A stretch of 64,000 nt of DNA from CAVVZJ01 sp963752755 (GCA_963752755.1 CAVVZJ010000022.1:434001-498000), one strand, 5' to 3'; shown: positions 42,200 through 53,115, numbered from the stretch's first letter. Program-made: numbers and translations. The notes: generated by a model from the sequence alone, not told the origin.

Positions 42200-42721
42200 T
42201 CAATGCGTTGTGGACGCAGACATCACTTGATTGATATTCTTGTCGCTGTGCTCGGTCTCCACCTGGCCCTGATGGATCTCGCCGCGCCAGGCGCCGGTGG
42301 CGTCGCCCCGGGATTCGAGGAACTGCTTGAAGCGGTCCAGGTCATTCTGGACCCGTCGCGAGACAAAGCCCAGGGCGTCGCCGGCACCTTCGATCAGGCC
42401 CTCGGGCTCGTAGGTGATGCGGGCCGTCACCTGGGTCTGGCCGCCGTCGGTCGGGAGGAAATCGACGACCCCCTCGTTGTAGGCGCCGTCGGTATTCCGC
42501 CAGGAGATCCGGCGATCCGGGGTCTGCTCGACAATCTCGGCGTCCCACTCCTTCCGCTGACCGGCGACCTTCGCGACCCAGTGCAGGTGCTTGTCGTCCG
42601 TCTGCCGGACTTCCTCGATCCCCTCCATGAATTGAGGAAAGGTCTCGAACTGCGTCCACTGGTTGTAAACGGTGCCGACCGGCTGATCGACCACCACGGA
42701 TTTTTCCACGGTGCTCGGCAT
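42200..42721 (-). CDS. SRPBCC/coenzyme Q-binding COQ10-like protein
   Basis: The 173-residue protein opens MPSTVEKSVVVDQPVGTVYNQWTQFETFPQFMEG, the START-like SRPBCC pattern of small polyketide-cyclase/dehydrase proteins. It continues WDAEIVEQTPDRRISWRN and VTARITYEPEGL. Such proteins hold hydrophobic ligands in a helix-grip cavity; in bacteria many are of unknown ligand. A good AAGGAG precedes the ATG. It lies just upstream of a palindromic repeat. Confidence 0.85.
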   Translation of the reverse strand: MPSTVEKSVVVDQPVGTVYNQWTQFETFPQFMEGIEEVRQTDDKHLHWVAKVAGQRKEWDAEIVEQTPDRRISWRNTDGAYNEGVVDFLPTDGGQTQVTARITYEPEGLIEGAGDALGFVSRRVQNDLDRFKQFLESRGDATGAWRGEIHQGQVETEHSDKNINQVMSASTTH

Positions 42722-42873
42722 GGTGCTTCTCCTTTCGCTTCGATGGCGAGCCGCGACGGAGTCAGGGCGGATGGTCGCGCCCGGGCCTTGCGGCCAACGG
42801 TCCGCGCCGGCGTCTTGCGTCCACGACCCGCACCGGAAGAAAGTGCAAGCTCCATGCCGGACATTGCGGCCTG

Positions 42874-43009
42874 ATACACGAACCCGCTGATGTAGTCCGA
42901 TTCGAGCCGGCTCCTGTGGGACCGCCGCCCCCGGCTGTCCGGACCAGACGACAGCCGGGAGCGGCTGTCCCACAAGGCCAAACCGGACAGCAGCAGCAGG
43001 TTCGTGTAT
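42874..43009. repeat. MITE-like palindromic repeat, copy 1 (~136 bp)
   Basis: The ends ATACACGAACC (42874-42884) and GGTTCGTGTAT (42999-43009) are perfect inverted repeats. Inside is a long GC-rich palindrome with TGTGGGACCGCCGCCCCCGG on the left and the complementary arm on the right. Copy 2 at 47826-47957 shares both the ends and the core; a third locus at 61461-61521 has the core only. Confidence 0.85.
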
Positions 43010-43042
43010 AAGAAAGACACCTCGGCGGCGTCAGGCCCCGGT

Positions 43043-44695
43043 TCAACGACGAGGCGCCTCGGTCGGCTGGCGGGCAAGGGAGGGGGGTGGGGGGATATCG
43101 TGGAGACGGAAGACATGGATGATGGGACCGACGGGCATCGTCAATTGCCAGTGGCGGAAGCGTGAGATCGGGATTGAGCGGCCCGCCACGGTGGGCAGCA
43201 GATTGCCGCCCAGTTCCGGGGGCGAGTCCTCCGTGACCACGTAGTCGCCTGCTTCCAGGACCGTGCGCAGGGCCTCCGATTCCCGGGCGAGGGCGTCCGG
43301 TTGATCCAGCCGAGCCCCGTAGCCCGTCCGCTGATCGAGCAGCGAGTAGACCTCCAAACCGGGCCGGTCGCTTGCCAGGTATTCGAGAATCAAGCCGTTG
43401 AGAAAATACTCTTGCGCCCAGATCCGAGAGATCGGCGGTCCCTCGGACGTTCCCGGTCCCGCCTGTTCCCGAAGACGCGCCTCGATGAGGACCCGGTCGA
43501 GGAGTTGATCGTAGGTGTCATGACCTCGCGGCTTTCGAAGGAACGGGCAGTCCCAGACCACACAGGTCGGGTGTACGAAATTGACGTGGGCGACGATCAG
43601 GAGGGCCCAGGAAGCCAACAGCACCGGGGAGAATCGCCAGTCGAGCCAGCCCGCCCTCGGCGCATCGAGGCCATCCGGCAACAAGGCCCGGATCAGCACG
43701 CTGGCGGCCAGGGCCGTCGGCACAAGCAGGACGATTCCGTAGCGGCTCAGTTGCATCAACACCTCGGCACCGGCCTGGATGTCGAAGGCGGCCAGGCCTG
43801 CGGCCCAGCCGACCAGAAGGGCCAGGCGTTCCCACTGGCGACGCCGCACGAGCCGTCGCACGCCCAGGCATGCCAGCAACCCGACCAGACCCAGCGCCGA
43901 CCAGATCATCCCGCGGGGCGGAGGTCCCGGCCAGTAATGCCAGACCAGGAACCGGGCGAAGTTTTCGAGGAAAGGGAGGGGATTCCGCGTGTCGTCGGCG
44001 AACTTCACGACATTCGCGTTCGACCGCGCCCAGAGTGCGAACGGCCCGGCCACCGCCGCGACCGAAACCAGCCCCGCGAGCACAGCCCCCACCTGCGCCG
44101 GTCGATTGCCGGCGCGAGACCGGCACGCCTGGACCAGATAGACCGGCAACCAGAACGGGATCAGGAAGATATTGGTCGGGTGCACCAGCAAGCCGGCCAG
44201 CAGGGTCAGCAGCAAGGCGCGACCGCGGCCTCGCAGGGACCAGTAGGCCGCCAGGACCCCAATCAAGGGCGTCTGACAGAATTCACAGGCCATCCGTGAA
44301 TAGACGATCGCCACCGGCGTGACGGCGAGCAGCAGCGTGGCTGCCATCGCCGTGGTTGGGTCGAGCACCTTGCGGCCCAGTCGCCAGAGCAAGGCGAGGG
44401 CGACCAGACTACAGAGCACCGCGGTCGCTCGGAGCACCGTCAGCGACGCCCCGAAGGCCAGATGCATCGGCACGAGCAAGGTGACGAAGAAGGGGTCCGG
44501 TAAGTTCCCCGACGAGGTCCGGGTGAAGACCGGCTCACCCCGGATCAGGGCTTGCGCCATCAGGCCATAATAGGACTCGTCGGCCCAGTGTCTCGGGAGC
44601 GACGCCAGGTGACTCGCCCGGTGCCAGCAGGCCCCGGCCAGGAGCAAGACCACCTGCAACACCAGCAAGACCGCGACCACGCGCCGCCAATTCAT
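43043..44695 (-). CDS. Glycosyltransferase family 39-like membrane protein
   Basis: The 550-residue protein has a signal-anchor helix then about ten transmembrane helices. The periplasmic loop after helix 1 has WADESYYGLMAQALIRGE, matching the Asp-Glu catalytic region of GT-C/ArnT-like enzymes (usually D-E-xxYxxxA). Others include LLLAVTPVAIVYSRMA and LVHPTNIFLIPFWLPVYL. Such enzymes use polyprenyl-phosphate sugars to glycosylate lipids or proteins outside the cytoplasmic membrane. The ATG at 44695 is used. Downstream lies the repeat at 42874-43009. Confidence 0.85.
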   Translation of the reverse strand: MNWRRVVAVLLVLQVVLLLAGACWHRASHLASLPRHWADESYYGLMAQALIRGEPVFTRTSSGNLPDPFFVTLLVPMHLAFGASLTVLRATAVLCSLVALALLWRLGRKVLDPTTAMAATLLLAVTPVAIVYSRMACEFCQTPLIGVLAAYWSLRGRGRALLLTLLAGLLVHPTNIFLIPFWLPVYLVQACRSRAGNRPAQVGAVLAGLVSVAAVAGPFALWARSNANVVKFADDTRNPLPFLENFARFLVWHYWPGPPPRGMIWSALGLVGLLACLGVRRLVRRRQWERLALLVGWAAGLAAFDIQAGAEVLMQLSRYGIVLLVPTALAASVLIRALLPDGLDAPRAGWLDWRFSPVLLASWALLIVAHVNFVHPTCVVWDCPFLRKPRGHDTYDQLLDRVLIEARLREQAGPGTSEGPPISRIWAQEYFLNGLILEYLASDRPGLEVYSLLDQRTGYGARLDQPDALARESEALRTVLEAGDYVVTEDSPPELGGNLLPTVAGRSIPISRFRHWQLTMPVGPIIHVFRLHDIPPPPSLARQPTEAPRR

Positions 44696-44918
44696 CACCG
44701 GTCCCCCTTCCCTGGGAGAGGACTTCGTACTGAAGCCCCGACTTCCTGACGGGTTGATGCCGGCGACAGCCCTGTCGCGACGGTTGTCGAACAGGGATAC
44801 AAGGCCCGCGTGAATACGTCAATGCAGGTTGCGTGAGGAGGTGCCGCGGACGTTCGGCCGACCGACAATCGTCGAGAATCTCCGGGACGTCGCCATTTCG
44901 ACCCGAGGCGAATGCGAA

Positions 44919-44947
44919 GCGGCCCGAACTCACCACGGTCGGGCCGC
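44919..44947 (-). terminator. Hairpin after ahcY
   Basis: GCGGCCCGA (44919-44927) pairs with TCGGGCCGC (44939-44947), about 40 bases after the ahcY stop. On the minus strand it is followed by TTCGCATTC, only moderately T-rich. The rest of 44696-44987 shows no gene. Confidence 0.45.
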
Positions 44948-44987
44948 CTTGCGGAAGGGTCTCGGCGACTTCAAGACCGGGACGGGC

Positions 44988-46328
44988 TCAGGTGCCCATC
45001 TCCCAGCTCGCCAGGTACTTCTTCTGCTCGTCGGTGAGCTGGTCGATCGCGATACCCATGGTCTGGAGCTTGAGCGTGGCGACCCACTGATCGACTTCCT
45101 GGGGCACCTGATAGACGCGGTGCTCCAGCTTGCCCTGGTTCTTGACCGACCACTCGGTCGCCAGGGCCTGGGCGGCGAAGCTCATGTCCATGACGCTCGC
45201 CGGGTGGCCGTGGGCGGCGGCGAGGTTGATGAGGCGCCCTTCGCCGAGGACGTAGAGGCGGTTGCCGTTGGAGAGGGTGTACTCAGCGACGAACTCGCGG
45301 ACGTCCTTGTTGACCTCGCTGGCGATCTTGGCGAGGTCGTCGAGAGCCAGCTCGACGTTGAAGTGGCCGGAGTTGCAAATCATGGCTCCGTCCTTCATCG
45401 CCTGGAAGTGCTCCTGGCGGATGACGTGGATGTCGCCGGTGACGGTGATGAACAGATCGCCGATCGGGGCCGCCTTGGCGATCGGCATGACCTCGAAGCC
45501 GTCCATCGCGGCCTCCAGGGCTCGGATCGGATCGACCTCGGTGACAATCACGTGGCCGCCGAGTCCCCGCGCCCGCAGGGCGACGCCCTTGCCGCACCAG
45601 CCGTAGCCGCAGACGACGATCTTCTTGCCGGCGATGAGCATGTCCGTGGCGCGGATGACGCCATCGAGGGTGCTCTGACCGGTGCCGTAGCGGTTGTCGA
45701 AGAAGTGCTTCGTCTGGGCATCGTTAACGGCGATGACCGGCAACTTCAGGACGCCGTCCTTCTCCATGGCCCGGAGCCGGATGACTCCGGTGGTCGTCTC
45801 CTCCATGCTCGCGATGATGCCCGCCGCGACCTGCTGCCGCTCGGCGGCCGAGAGCGTCTGAGCCCAGACGCGGACCTCGGAATGGACGTCGTCGAGCCGG
45901 CCGAGCGTGAGGAAGATCATGGCGCTGACGAGGTCGGCGCCGTCGTCCATCGTGACGTTCGGGCGGTGCTGCAAGGCGGCGGCGATGTGGCGGTAGTAGC
46001 TGGTCTCGTTCTCGCCCTTGATGGCGAAGACCGGGATGTTGAAGTCCTGAACGAGGCTGGCGGCCACGTCGTCCTGTGTCGAAAGCGGGTTGGAGGCGCA
46101 GAGCAACAGGTCCGCGCCCCCGGCAACGAGCGTGCGGGCAAGGTTGGCGGTCTCGGCCGTCACGTGCAAGCACGCCGACATCTTCAAGCCCTTCAGGGGC
46201 TTTTCCTTCTCGAACCGCTCGCGGATCGCCCGCAAGACGGGCATGTCGCGCTCGGCCCACAAGATCCGCTTGTAGCCGACTCCGGCCAGGCCGAGGTCCT
46301 TGACGTCGGCCGAAGTGATGGTGGACAA
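44988..46328 (-). CDS. ahcY: S-adenosylhomocysteine hydrolase
   Basis: AhcY splits S-adenosylhomocysteine to adenosine and homocysteine with a bound NAD, keeping methyl transfer running. The 446-residue protein shows GYKRILWAERDMPVLRAIRERF, CLHVTAETANLARTL, SNPLSTQDDVAA, KTKHFFDNRYGTGQS-type DNRYGTGQS, the NAD motif VCGYGWCGKGVALRARGLG, and NSGHFNVEL. The start is a TTG at 46328, because AGGAGG lies seven bases before it and a longer frame (to 46355) would bury it. Length is normal for the bacterial short form. The leader 46329-46601 has two hairpins, but no SAH riboswitch was recognised. Confidence 0.95.
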   Translation of the reverse strand: MSTITSADVKDLGLAGVGYKRILWAERDMPVLRAIRERFEKEKPLKGLKMSACLHVTAETANLARTLVAGGADLLLCASNPLSTQDDVAASLVQDFNIPVFAIKGENETSYYRHIAAALQHRPNVTMDDGADLVSAMIFLTLGRLDDVHSEVRVWAQTLSAAERQQVAAGIIASMEETTTGVIRLRAMEKDGVLKLPVIAVNDAQTKHFFDNRYGTGQSTLDGVIRATDMLIAGKKIVVCGYGWCGKGVALRARGLGGHVIVTEVDPIRALEAAMDGFEVMPIAKAAPIGDLFITVTGDIHVIRQEHFQAMKDGAMICNSGHFNVELALDDLAKIASEVNKDVREFVAEYTLSNGNRLYVLGEGRLINLAAAHGHPASVMDMSFAAQALATEWSVKNQGKLEHRVYQVPQEVDQWVATLKLQTMGIAIDQLTDEQKKYLASWEMGT

Positions 46329-46395
46329 AGGTGTTCCTCCTCGAAGAGGGGCCAAGGGTTTCGGGGTCGGTCGATTCCGGCATCTTCAAACCTGG

Positions 46396-46516
46396 CCCTC
46401 TCCACGCCTGGAGAGGGGGGCCTCGAAGGAGCCGGTTGAGGGTCACGCTGTCGCCCCTCGGGCCGGTCGGCGGGCTTACACCCCAACCCCTCCCGTCGGC
46501 GAGAGAGCGTTGGGGT
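46396..46516 (-). promoter_or_regulatory. Two hairpins in the ahcY leader
   Basis: CCCTCTCCA (46396-46404) pairs with TGGAGAGGG (46409-46417). ACCCCAAC (46480-46487) pairs with GTTGGGGT (46509-46516). They lie between the stop-proximal region of the gene at 46602 and ahcY. They could be a terminator plus leader structure; the role is unknown. Confidence 0.4.
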
Positions 46517-46601
46517 GGACAGTCGCGAGGTGTCGTCTGGTGGATCGGCGGGGCGACCGGGCGGCATGGGCCGACGTCGCGGCGGGTCGGGTCGGTTTGA
46601 C

Positions 46602-46922
46602 TCAGTTGCCGAGAGGATGGTGGAGCAGGCGGAGCGTCTTGCAACGCTCCCAGTCCATCCAGTCGAGGGGGCCAGGCTCGGTTCGCGGGCGGGCGGACGC
46701 CTGGTTCATCAAGCGGACGATCGCCTCACCGCAGGCCCGAGCCTGCGTCGGTGCCTCGATGGCCCCCTCACGGATCAAGGCTTCGAAGCGGGCCCAGTCC
46801 GATTCCGACATCGCGACCCGCAAGGCCCGGCTCGTCCAGTGCTCGGGCAAGTGGGGATGCAAGGGGCGAAGGCCGCGTTCCTGGCCCTGAGTACGGCGAC
46901 GTCCCAGGCGATCACGGTCCAT
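46602..46922 (-). CDS. Hypothetical protein, ~106 residues
   Basis: I do not recognise this small protein. The reading MDRDRLGRRRTQGQ at the start is basic, and the middle RALRVAMSESDWARFEALIREG and EAIVRLMNQASA are helical. An ATG at 46922 with AGGC-type Shine-Dalgarno is chosen; the frame reaches 47009. It lies between trpF and ahcY on the same strand. Confidence 0.5.
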   Translation of the reverse strand: MDRDRLGRRRTQGQERGLRPLHPHLPEHWTSRALRVAMSESDWARFEALIREGAIEAPTQARACGEAIVRLMNQASARPRTEPGPLDWMDWERCKTLRLLHHPLGN

Positions 46923-47005
46923 CGGCGTGCCTCTCCCCTCATCCCCGGCTGCGGACGCCTCGACGCGGCGAACGGAAGGGATGATAAGACACGCGCACGT
47001 GTGTG

Positions 47006-47710
47006 TCAACGCACGTTGCCGGGAATCGGCGCGACGTCGCCTTCGCGAGCGGCGCGGATGAAGGCGGCCAGGAGTCGCGCATCCTTCCGCCCGGGCGATG
47101 ACTCCACGCCACCGGCCACATCGACCATCCAGGGCCGATAGCGGGCGACCCGCTCGCCAACGTTCTGTGGGGTCAGGCCGCCAGCGAGGATCAGACGTTC
47201 GAAGCGGTCCCGGGGCAGGCGGTCGAGAAGCTCGGCGTCGATCGTCCGACCGGTGCCACCGGGTCGCCCGGGGACGTGCGCGTCGATCAGGATCGCGTCG
47301 GGCGAGCGGCTGAGGCGATCGGTGTCGTCGAGGTAGGCGAGCATCCGGTCGAGGCTCGAAGCGTCGGCGAGACGGAAGGCGCGAACGACCTGCAGCAAGT
47401 GGCCGAGAGCGGCGAGCGTTGAGGGCGGCTCCTCACCGTGCAATTGCACGACCCGCAACCCGACGCGCTCGGCGACCTCCGCGACCTCCGCCGGCGGCCG
47501 GTCCACGAAGACTCCGACCGGCACGACCGTTGCGGGCAAGGCCCGCACAATCTCCGAGGCCCGTTCCAGCGTCACCTGGCGCGGGGAGGCCGGATGGAAG
47601 TTCAGGCCAATCCAATCGGCCCCGGCCTCGGCCGCCGCAAGGGCGTCGACCGGGCTGGTGAGGCCGCAGATTTTGACGAGGGGGGTGTGTGACGGTCTCA
47701 TCAGCGCCAT
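47006..47710 (-). CDS. trpF: Phosphoribosylanthranilate isomerase
   Basis: TrpF makes the third step of tryptophan synthesis, rearranging phosphoribosylanthranilate. The 234-residue TIM barrel shows VKICGLTSPVDALAAAEAGAD (catalytic Cys), WIGLNFHPASPRQVT, VPVGVFVDRPPAEV, LRVVQLHGEEPP, LILAGGLTPQNVGE (catalytic Asp is in ILIDAHVPG) and VDVAGGVESSPGRKD. An ATG at 47701 is an alternative to 47710. No other trp gene is in the window. Confidence 0.93.
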   Translation of the reverse strand: MALMRPSHTPLVKICGLTSPVDALAAAEAGADWIGLNFHPASPRQVTLERASEIVRALPATVVPVGVFVDRPPAEVAEVAERVGLRVVQLHGEEPPSTLAALGHLLQVVRAFRLADASSLDRMLAYLDDTDRLSRSPDAILIDAHVPGRPGGTGRTIDAELLDRLPRDRFERLILAGGLTPQNVGERVARYRPWMVDVAGGVESSPGRKDARLLAAFIRAAREGDVAPIPGNVR

Positions 47711-47719
47711 CGTCTTGTC

Positions 47720-47775
47720 GGGCGTGTGCAGCACGCCGTCTTCGATTCGGGAACGACGGCGTGCTGCACACGCCC
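47720..47775. repeat. 21-bp perfect inverted repeat upstream of trpF
   Basis: The arms 47720-47740 and 47755-47775 are exact complements around 14 bases (GGGCGTGTGCAGCACGCCGTC and its reverse). With a smaller hairpin at 47790-47812 and the repeat at 47826-47957 it fills the trpF-trxA spacer. Possible roles are a terminator, attenuator-type leader or mobile palindrome. Confidence 0.75.
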
Positions 47776-47825
47776 TGCGAACCAGCTCGGAAGGCGTCGT
47801 GCACGCGCCTTCTGGTCCACTCCTA

Positions 47826-47957
47826 CACGAACCCGCTGATGCTATCCGATTCGAGCCCGACTCCTGGGGGACAGCCGCCCCCGGCGGTCCGGGCCGAACG
47901 ACAGCCGGGGGCGGCTGTCCCACAAGTCCCAACCGGACAACATCAGCGGGTTCGTGT
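47826..47957. repeat. MITE-like palindromic repeat, copy 2 (132 bp)
   Basis: ACACGAACCCGCTGATG (47826-47842) and CATCAGCGGGTTCGTGT (47941-47957) are a perfect 17-bp inverted repeat at the ends. The GC-rich inner palindrome matches copy 1. It ends two bases before the trxA stop codon on the minus strand. Confidence 0.88.
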
Positions 47958-47958
47958 C

Positions 47959-48294
47959 TCAGGCGCCCACACCGAGTCGGGAGAGGGCGTCGCGGTATTT
48001 CGCCTCGGGGTTGACGCCGACGAGCCGCTCGACCGGCTTGCCTCCCTGGAAGATGATGACCGTCGGGATCGAGGAAATCCCAAGGCTGCCGGGCGTCTCG
48101 GGGTTCTGGTCGGTATCCATCTTGCCGACCTTGACCTTGCCCTGAAACTGGCCGGCGAGCTTCTCGATCGTCGGCGCCAGCATCCGGCAGGGGCCGCACC
48201 AGGGCGCCCAGAAATCAACCACCACCGGGATCGGCGAGTCGAGCACTTCCGACTGGAAGGCCGAGTCAGTAAACTCCATCACGTTTCCGGCCAT
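47959..48294 (-). CDS. trxA: Thioredoxin
   Basis: The 111-residue thioredoxin has the active site WAPWCGPC, cis-proline region SSIPTVIIF, and DFWAPW, typical of TrxA. It reduces disulfides in the cytoplasm with NADPH and thioredoxin reductase. The length is normal. A MITE-like repeat begins right after the stop. Confidence 0.96.
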   Translation of the reverse strand: MAGNVMEFTDSAFQSEVLDSPIPVVVDFWAPWCGPCRMLAPTIEKLAGQFQGKVKVGKMDTDQNPETPGSLGISSIPTVIIFQGGKPVERLVGVNPEAKYRDALSRLGVGA

Positions 48295-48386
48295 GGCAGG
48301 GGCCTCGGCAAGCGAAAGTTGAAGGAATCGAAGAACTTACATCAAGCCCCCAGCAGGGGGCGTCCGACCGTTGGAGTCATTATAAG

Positions 48387-49636
48387 GTGGCATCGAACCG
48401 AGTCAACCAAGCGGACGAGGCGGGAAACGGGGCGTCGGGGTGGTCCCCCTGGTTCGACTGGCTCGACCCGAGAGGCGGTCACTGGCTGCGATTTCTGCTA
48501 GTTTTCGTGCCCGCAGCAGTGATCATGCGGTACGCCGGCGCGGGGCCGGTCTGGCTGTTCGCCGTCTCGGGTGCCGCGATCGTGCCGCTGGCGGGTCTAC
48601 TCGGTCATGCCACGGAGCAAGTCGCGCGCGGCTCGGGCCGGGCATCGGCGGCCTCCTCAACGCCACTTTCGGCAACGCCGCCGAACTGATCATCGCGATG
48701 TTCGCCCTCTTCCGCGGGCTCGACGGCGTCGTCAAGGCGTCGATCACCGGCAGTATCATCGGCAACCTCCTGCTGGTCCTGGGCGCGAGCCTGCTGGCCG
48801 GTGGGATCAAGCACCGGACGCTCCGCTTCAACAAGACGGCGGCCGGCGTCGGCGCCACCATGCTCTGCCTGGCGGCGATGGGCATGGTCGTGCCGGCCAT
48901 CTTCCACTCCTTGCCCGGCGTGGATGCCAGAGCCATCAACCTTGAGCACGAGCTGAGCGTCGGCGTCAGCATCCTGTTGATTGCCTCCTATGGCTTGCAC
49001 CTCCTCTTCAGCCTGGTGACGCATCGGAACCTGTTCAACCCCAACAGCGACGGCGAGGACCCGGACGATCACGACGGCCCGGGGTGGAGCCCGACGAAGG
49101 CGACCGCCCTGCTGCTCGGATCGACGGCCCTCGTCGCCTGGATGAGCGAGATCCTCGTCGGCGCCGTCGAGCAGGCGAGCCACCAGCTCGGCCTGACGGA
49201 GGTCTTCGTCGGCGTGATCGTGGTGGCGATCGTCGGCAATGCCGCCGAGCACTCGACAGCCGTGCTCGTTTCCTTGAAGAATCAGCTTGACCTGGCGCTC
49301 GGCATCGCGATGGGCTCCGCCTTGCAGATCGCCCTGTTCGTGGCGCCGGTACTGGTCTTCACCAGCTACCTCCGGGACCATCCGATGGACCTGCTCTTCA
49401 CGACACTGGAGGTCGTGGCGGTGATCCTGGCGTGCATCATCGCGCGGATGGTCGCCGAGGACGGTGAATCGAACTGGCTCGAAGGGGCCATGCTCCTGAC
49501 GACCTACGCCATTCTCGCCCTGGCGTTCTTCTTCCTGCCGGAAGGATCGCAGTTGTCGCCGCGAACGGATTCGGAGTCGTCGGGAAATCCGGCCGCCTCG
49601 GCGCCCGCCGGTCACGCGAAGCCGTCGCGGGAGTGA
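48387..49636 (+). CDS. Calcium/proton exchanger, CaxA-like (one frameshift)
   Basis: This CaCA-family antiporter moves Ca2+ out of the cytoplasm against protons. The two alpha repeats are visible: GGLLNATFGNAAELIIAMFAL (near 48650-48710) and FVGVIVVAIVGNAAEHSTAVLV (near 49205-49270), each with the GNAxE motif that binds calcium. Eleven helices span the protein, with a short acidic loop (NSDGEDPDDHDG) in the middle. A shift near 48620 splits the first helix pair. The start at 48387 is GTG with GGAG about ten bases upstream. Confidence 0.88.
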
Positions 49637-49655
49637 GGCTGACGAGCCGGTTCAC

Positions 49656-50318
49656 TCAGGCGTCCGGCCCACGGCTCGCCTGGTCGAAGAGGGTGGAGAC
49701 GGCCAGGATGAAGCCGGGGAGCACGTTGCCGCCGTCGAGCGTGTCGCCGTCGCGGAGCAGGGTCGGGCGGTCGGGAGCGTTGTGGACTCGGATCGTGCGA
49801 CGGCGGGGCTCGATGATCCAGACGAGCCGAACGCCGGCGTCGAAATACTCACCGAGCTTCCGCTCCATCTCGGCCTTGGTGTTCCCTTTGCTGACGATCT
49901 CGACCGCCAGGTCGATCGGGAGCCGGGGCACCGGCGACCTCGGCAACTTCCGGCCGGGGAGGCGGTCCCAGGAGACGAAACAGAGGTCGGGGATGCGAAC
50001 CAGGCCCGACGTGAGCCGGAGGATGCCATCCGGGCCGGCCGCGACGCCGAGGTTGTGCGTGCTGAGGAAGTCGCCGAGAAACGTGATCAGGATGAACGCG
50101 AGTCGTGATTCCTCGAAGCCCATCGCCTTCTCCACCAGGATGCCGTCGATCAGCTCGCAGAGACGGCCCTCGCGGTCGTGAACTGCGAGCACGTCGCGCT
50201 CGGTGGCGGTGCCGGGCGTGGGCACGAGGCGGACGCGGTCGGGCGGGATGTCGCCGAGTGCGGCGAGCAGGTCGGCGACAGTCCGTCGGGTTGGCGGCGG
50301 GGTGGCGGATCGGGGCAT
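49656..50318 (-). CDS. Uma2 family (DUF820) putative endonuclease
   Basis: The 220-residue protein has the DUF820 core: LCELIDGILVEKAMGFEESRLAFIL, RIPDLCFVSWDRLP, DLAVEIVSKGNTKAEMERKLGEYFDAGVRLVWIIEP. The motif VEIVSxxN...K and PD are those of a PD-(D/E)XK nuclease fold. The family is expanded in cyanobacteria and planctomycetes; biological targets are unknown. The ATG at 50318 is used. Confidence 0.88.
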   Translation of the reverse strand: MPRSATPPPTRRTVADLLAALGDIPPDRVRLVPTPGTATERDVLAVHDREGRLCELIDGILVEKAMGFEESRLAFILITFLGDFLSTHNLGVAAGPDGILRLTSGLVRIPDLCFVSWDRLPGRKLPRSPVPRLPIDLAVEIVSKGNTKAEMERKLGEYFDAGVRLVWIIEPRRRTIRVHNAPDRPTLLRDGDTLDGGNVLPGFILAVSTLFDQASRGPDA

Positions 50319-50385
50319 CAGAGGGATGGCATCCAGGGTTCCTGGTACGTTCGATCGGGGTCGGGCCTCTCGACGCCCCGGCCGG

Positions 50386-51123
50386 TCAGGCGCCGTTGCG
50401 GCGGAGGGCGTTGGACTCCTCCTCGGGGAGGTAGAGGATGCGGCCGCAGCTCTTGCAGAAGACGAGGACATCGTCGTTGATCAAGTCGTTGAGCATCTGG
50501 GCGGTCACTGAAACGTAGCAGCCGGAGCAGGCGCTGTTCTCGACCGGGGCCATGCCGTCAGCGCCACGGCCCTTGACGACGCGGCGGTACTGGTCGCGGA
50601 CGTCGCCCGGGATGATGTTCTCAGCCTCGATAATCGCGGTCTCCAGCTCACCGAGCTGGGCCTGATAGCTCTCGGCCTTGGACTCGACCTCGTGGGCCAG
50701 GGCCTCGAGATCCTGGCGAAACTGCTTGACATCCGCCTCCTGCATCTTCAACTCCGCCTCCTTCGACTCGGCCTGACTCAGAAGCTCCAGGGCCTCATCT
50801 TCGAGCTTATCGGCGACCTTGTTGTCCTGGGCGATCTGGTTACGGATCGCGTCGTACTCCCCTTGCTTCTTGGTGACGTTGAGCTTGGCGCGCAGGTCGT
50901 CGACACGGTTGCGGATCGACTGGGCCTGAACCTCCCGGTTCTTGGCGTCGGCCTTGGTCTTCTTCAAGGCCGCGAGGGCGGCATCGAGGTCGGCCTGGCG
51001 TTTCTCCAGCACGGTCCGCCGGGAGGCGACAGTCTTCGGACCGGAGCCGAGCCGGTCGCGGATCGCCTTGGCTCGCTGGTGGAGATGATGGAGTTCGCGG
51101 AGGTTGTCAGCCGTCGTCGGCAT
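50386..51123 (-). CDS. Coiled-coil protein with C4-type zinc ribbon
   Basis: Of 245 residues, about 175 form a long coiled coil (RRTVLEKRQADLDAALAALKK; LEDEALELLSQAESKEAELKM). The C-terminal zinc ribbon has CSGCYVSV and CKSCGRILYL, two CxxC pairs. This is the CT398/DUF164-like group, with a proposed role in type III secretion or replication; the role here is unknown. A good AGGAGG precedes the ATG. It lies downstream of rpoD on the same strand, separated by a strong terminator at 51209-51245. Confidence 0.9.
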   Translation of the reverse strand: MPTTADNLRELHHLHQRAKAIRDRLGSGPKTVASRRTVLEKRQADLDAALAALKKTKADAKNREVQAQSIRNRVDDLRAKLNVTKKQGEYDAIRNQIAQDNKVADKLEDEALELLSQAESKEAELKMQEADVKQFRQDLEALAHEVESKAESYQAQLGELETAIIEAENIIPGDVRDQYRRVVKGRGADGMAPVENSACSGCYVSVTAQMLNDLINDDVLVFCKSCGRILYLPEEESNALRRNGA

Positions 51124-51208
51124 GGGGTCGGCCTCCTGAGAAGGGTCGAGGCAGGGAACTGGGGGCAGAGTGCGAAGAGCCCAGGGCAAACCTTGAGGCC
51201 GATCAACG

Positions 51209-51245
51209 AAAAACCGCCGGCCACCCGAGGGCGGCCGGCGGTCGG
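51209..51245 (-). terminator. Strong intrinsic terminator downstream of rpoD
   Basis: CCGCCGGCC (51214-51222) pairs with GGCCGGCGG (51233-51241); on the minus strand the stem is followed by five T (51209-51213). It lies about 190 bases after the rpoD stop and 86 bases before the Zn-ribbon start. Confidence 0.75.
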
Positions 51246-51434
51246 TTTGGCGTCGGAGGGAGCGAGGCGCCGGCGGATCGCGTCGGCGACGGTCCGCGTC
51301 GCGGCGACCCGCGGGCGGGCGGCCGATCGTGGGTGCTGGGGATCGTCGTCCGGGTGCGCGACCGCGACCCCGATCGCGCGAGGCGAGTGGGGTCGCGGTG
51401 CAGGCAAGAAGGCGTTGGGGACCGGTCGATCTCA

Positions 51435-53115
<1,681 letters not shown>

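Noticed and set aside
46329..46601. Possible SAH riboswitch before ahcY
   Set aside because: The leader has two simple hairpins, but the conserved SAH-riboswitch core could not be recognised by eye. A covariance-model search would settle it.
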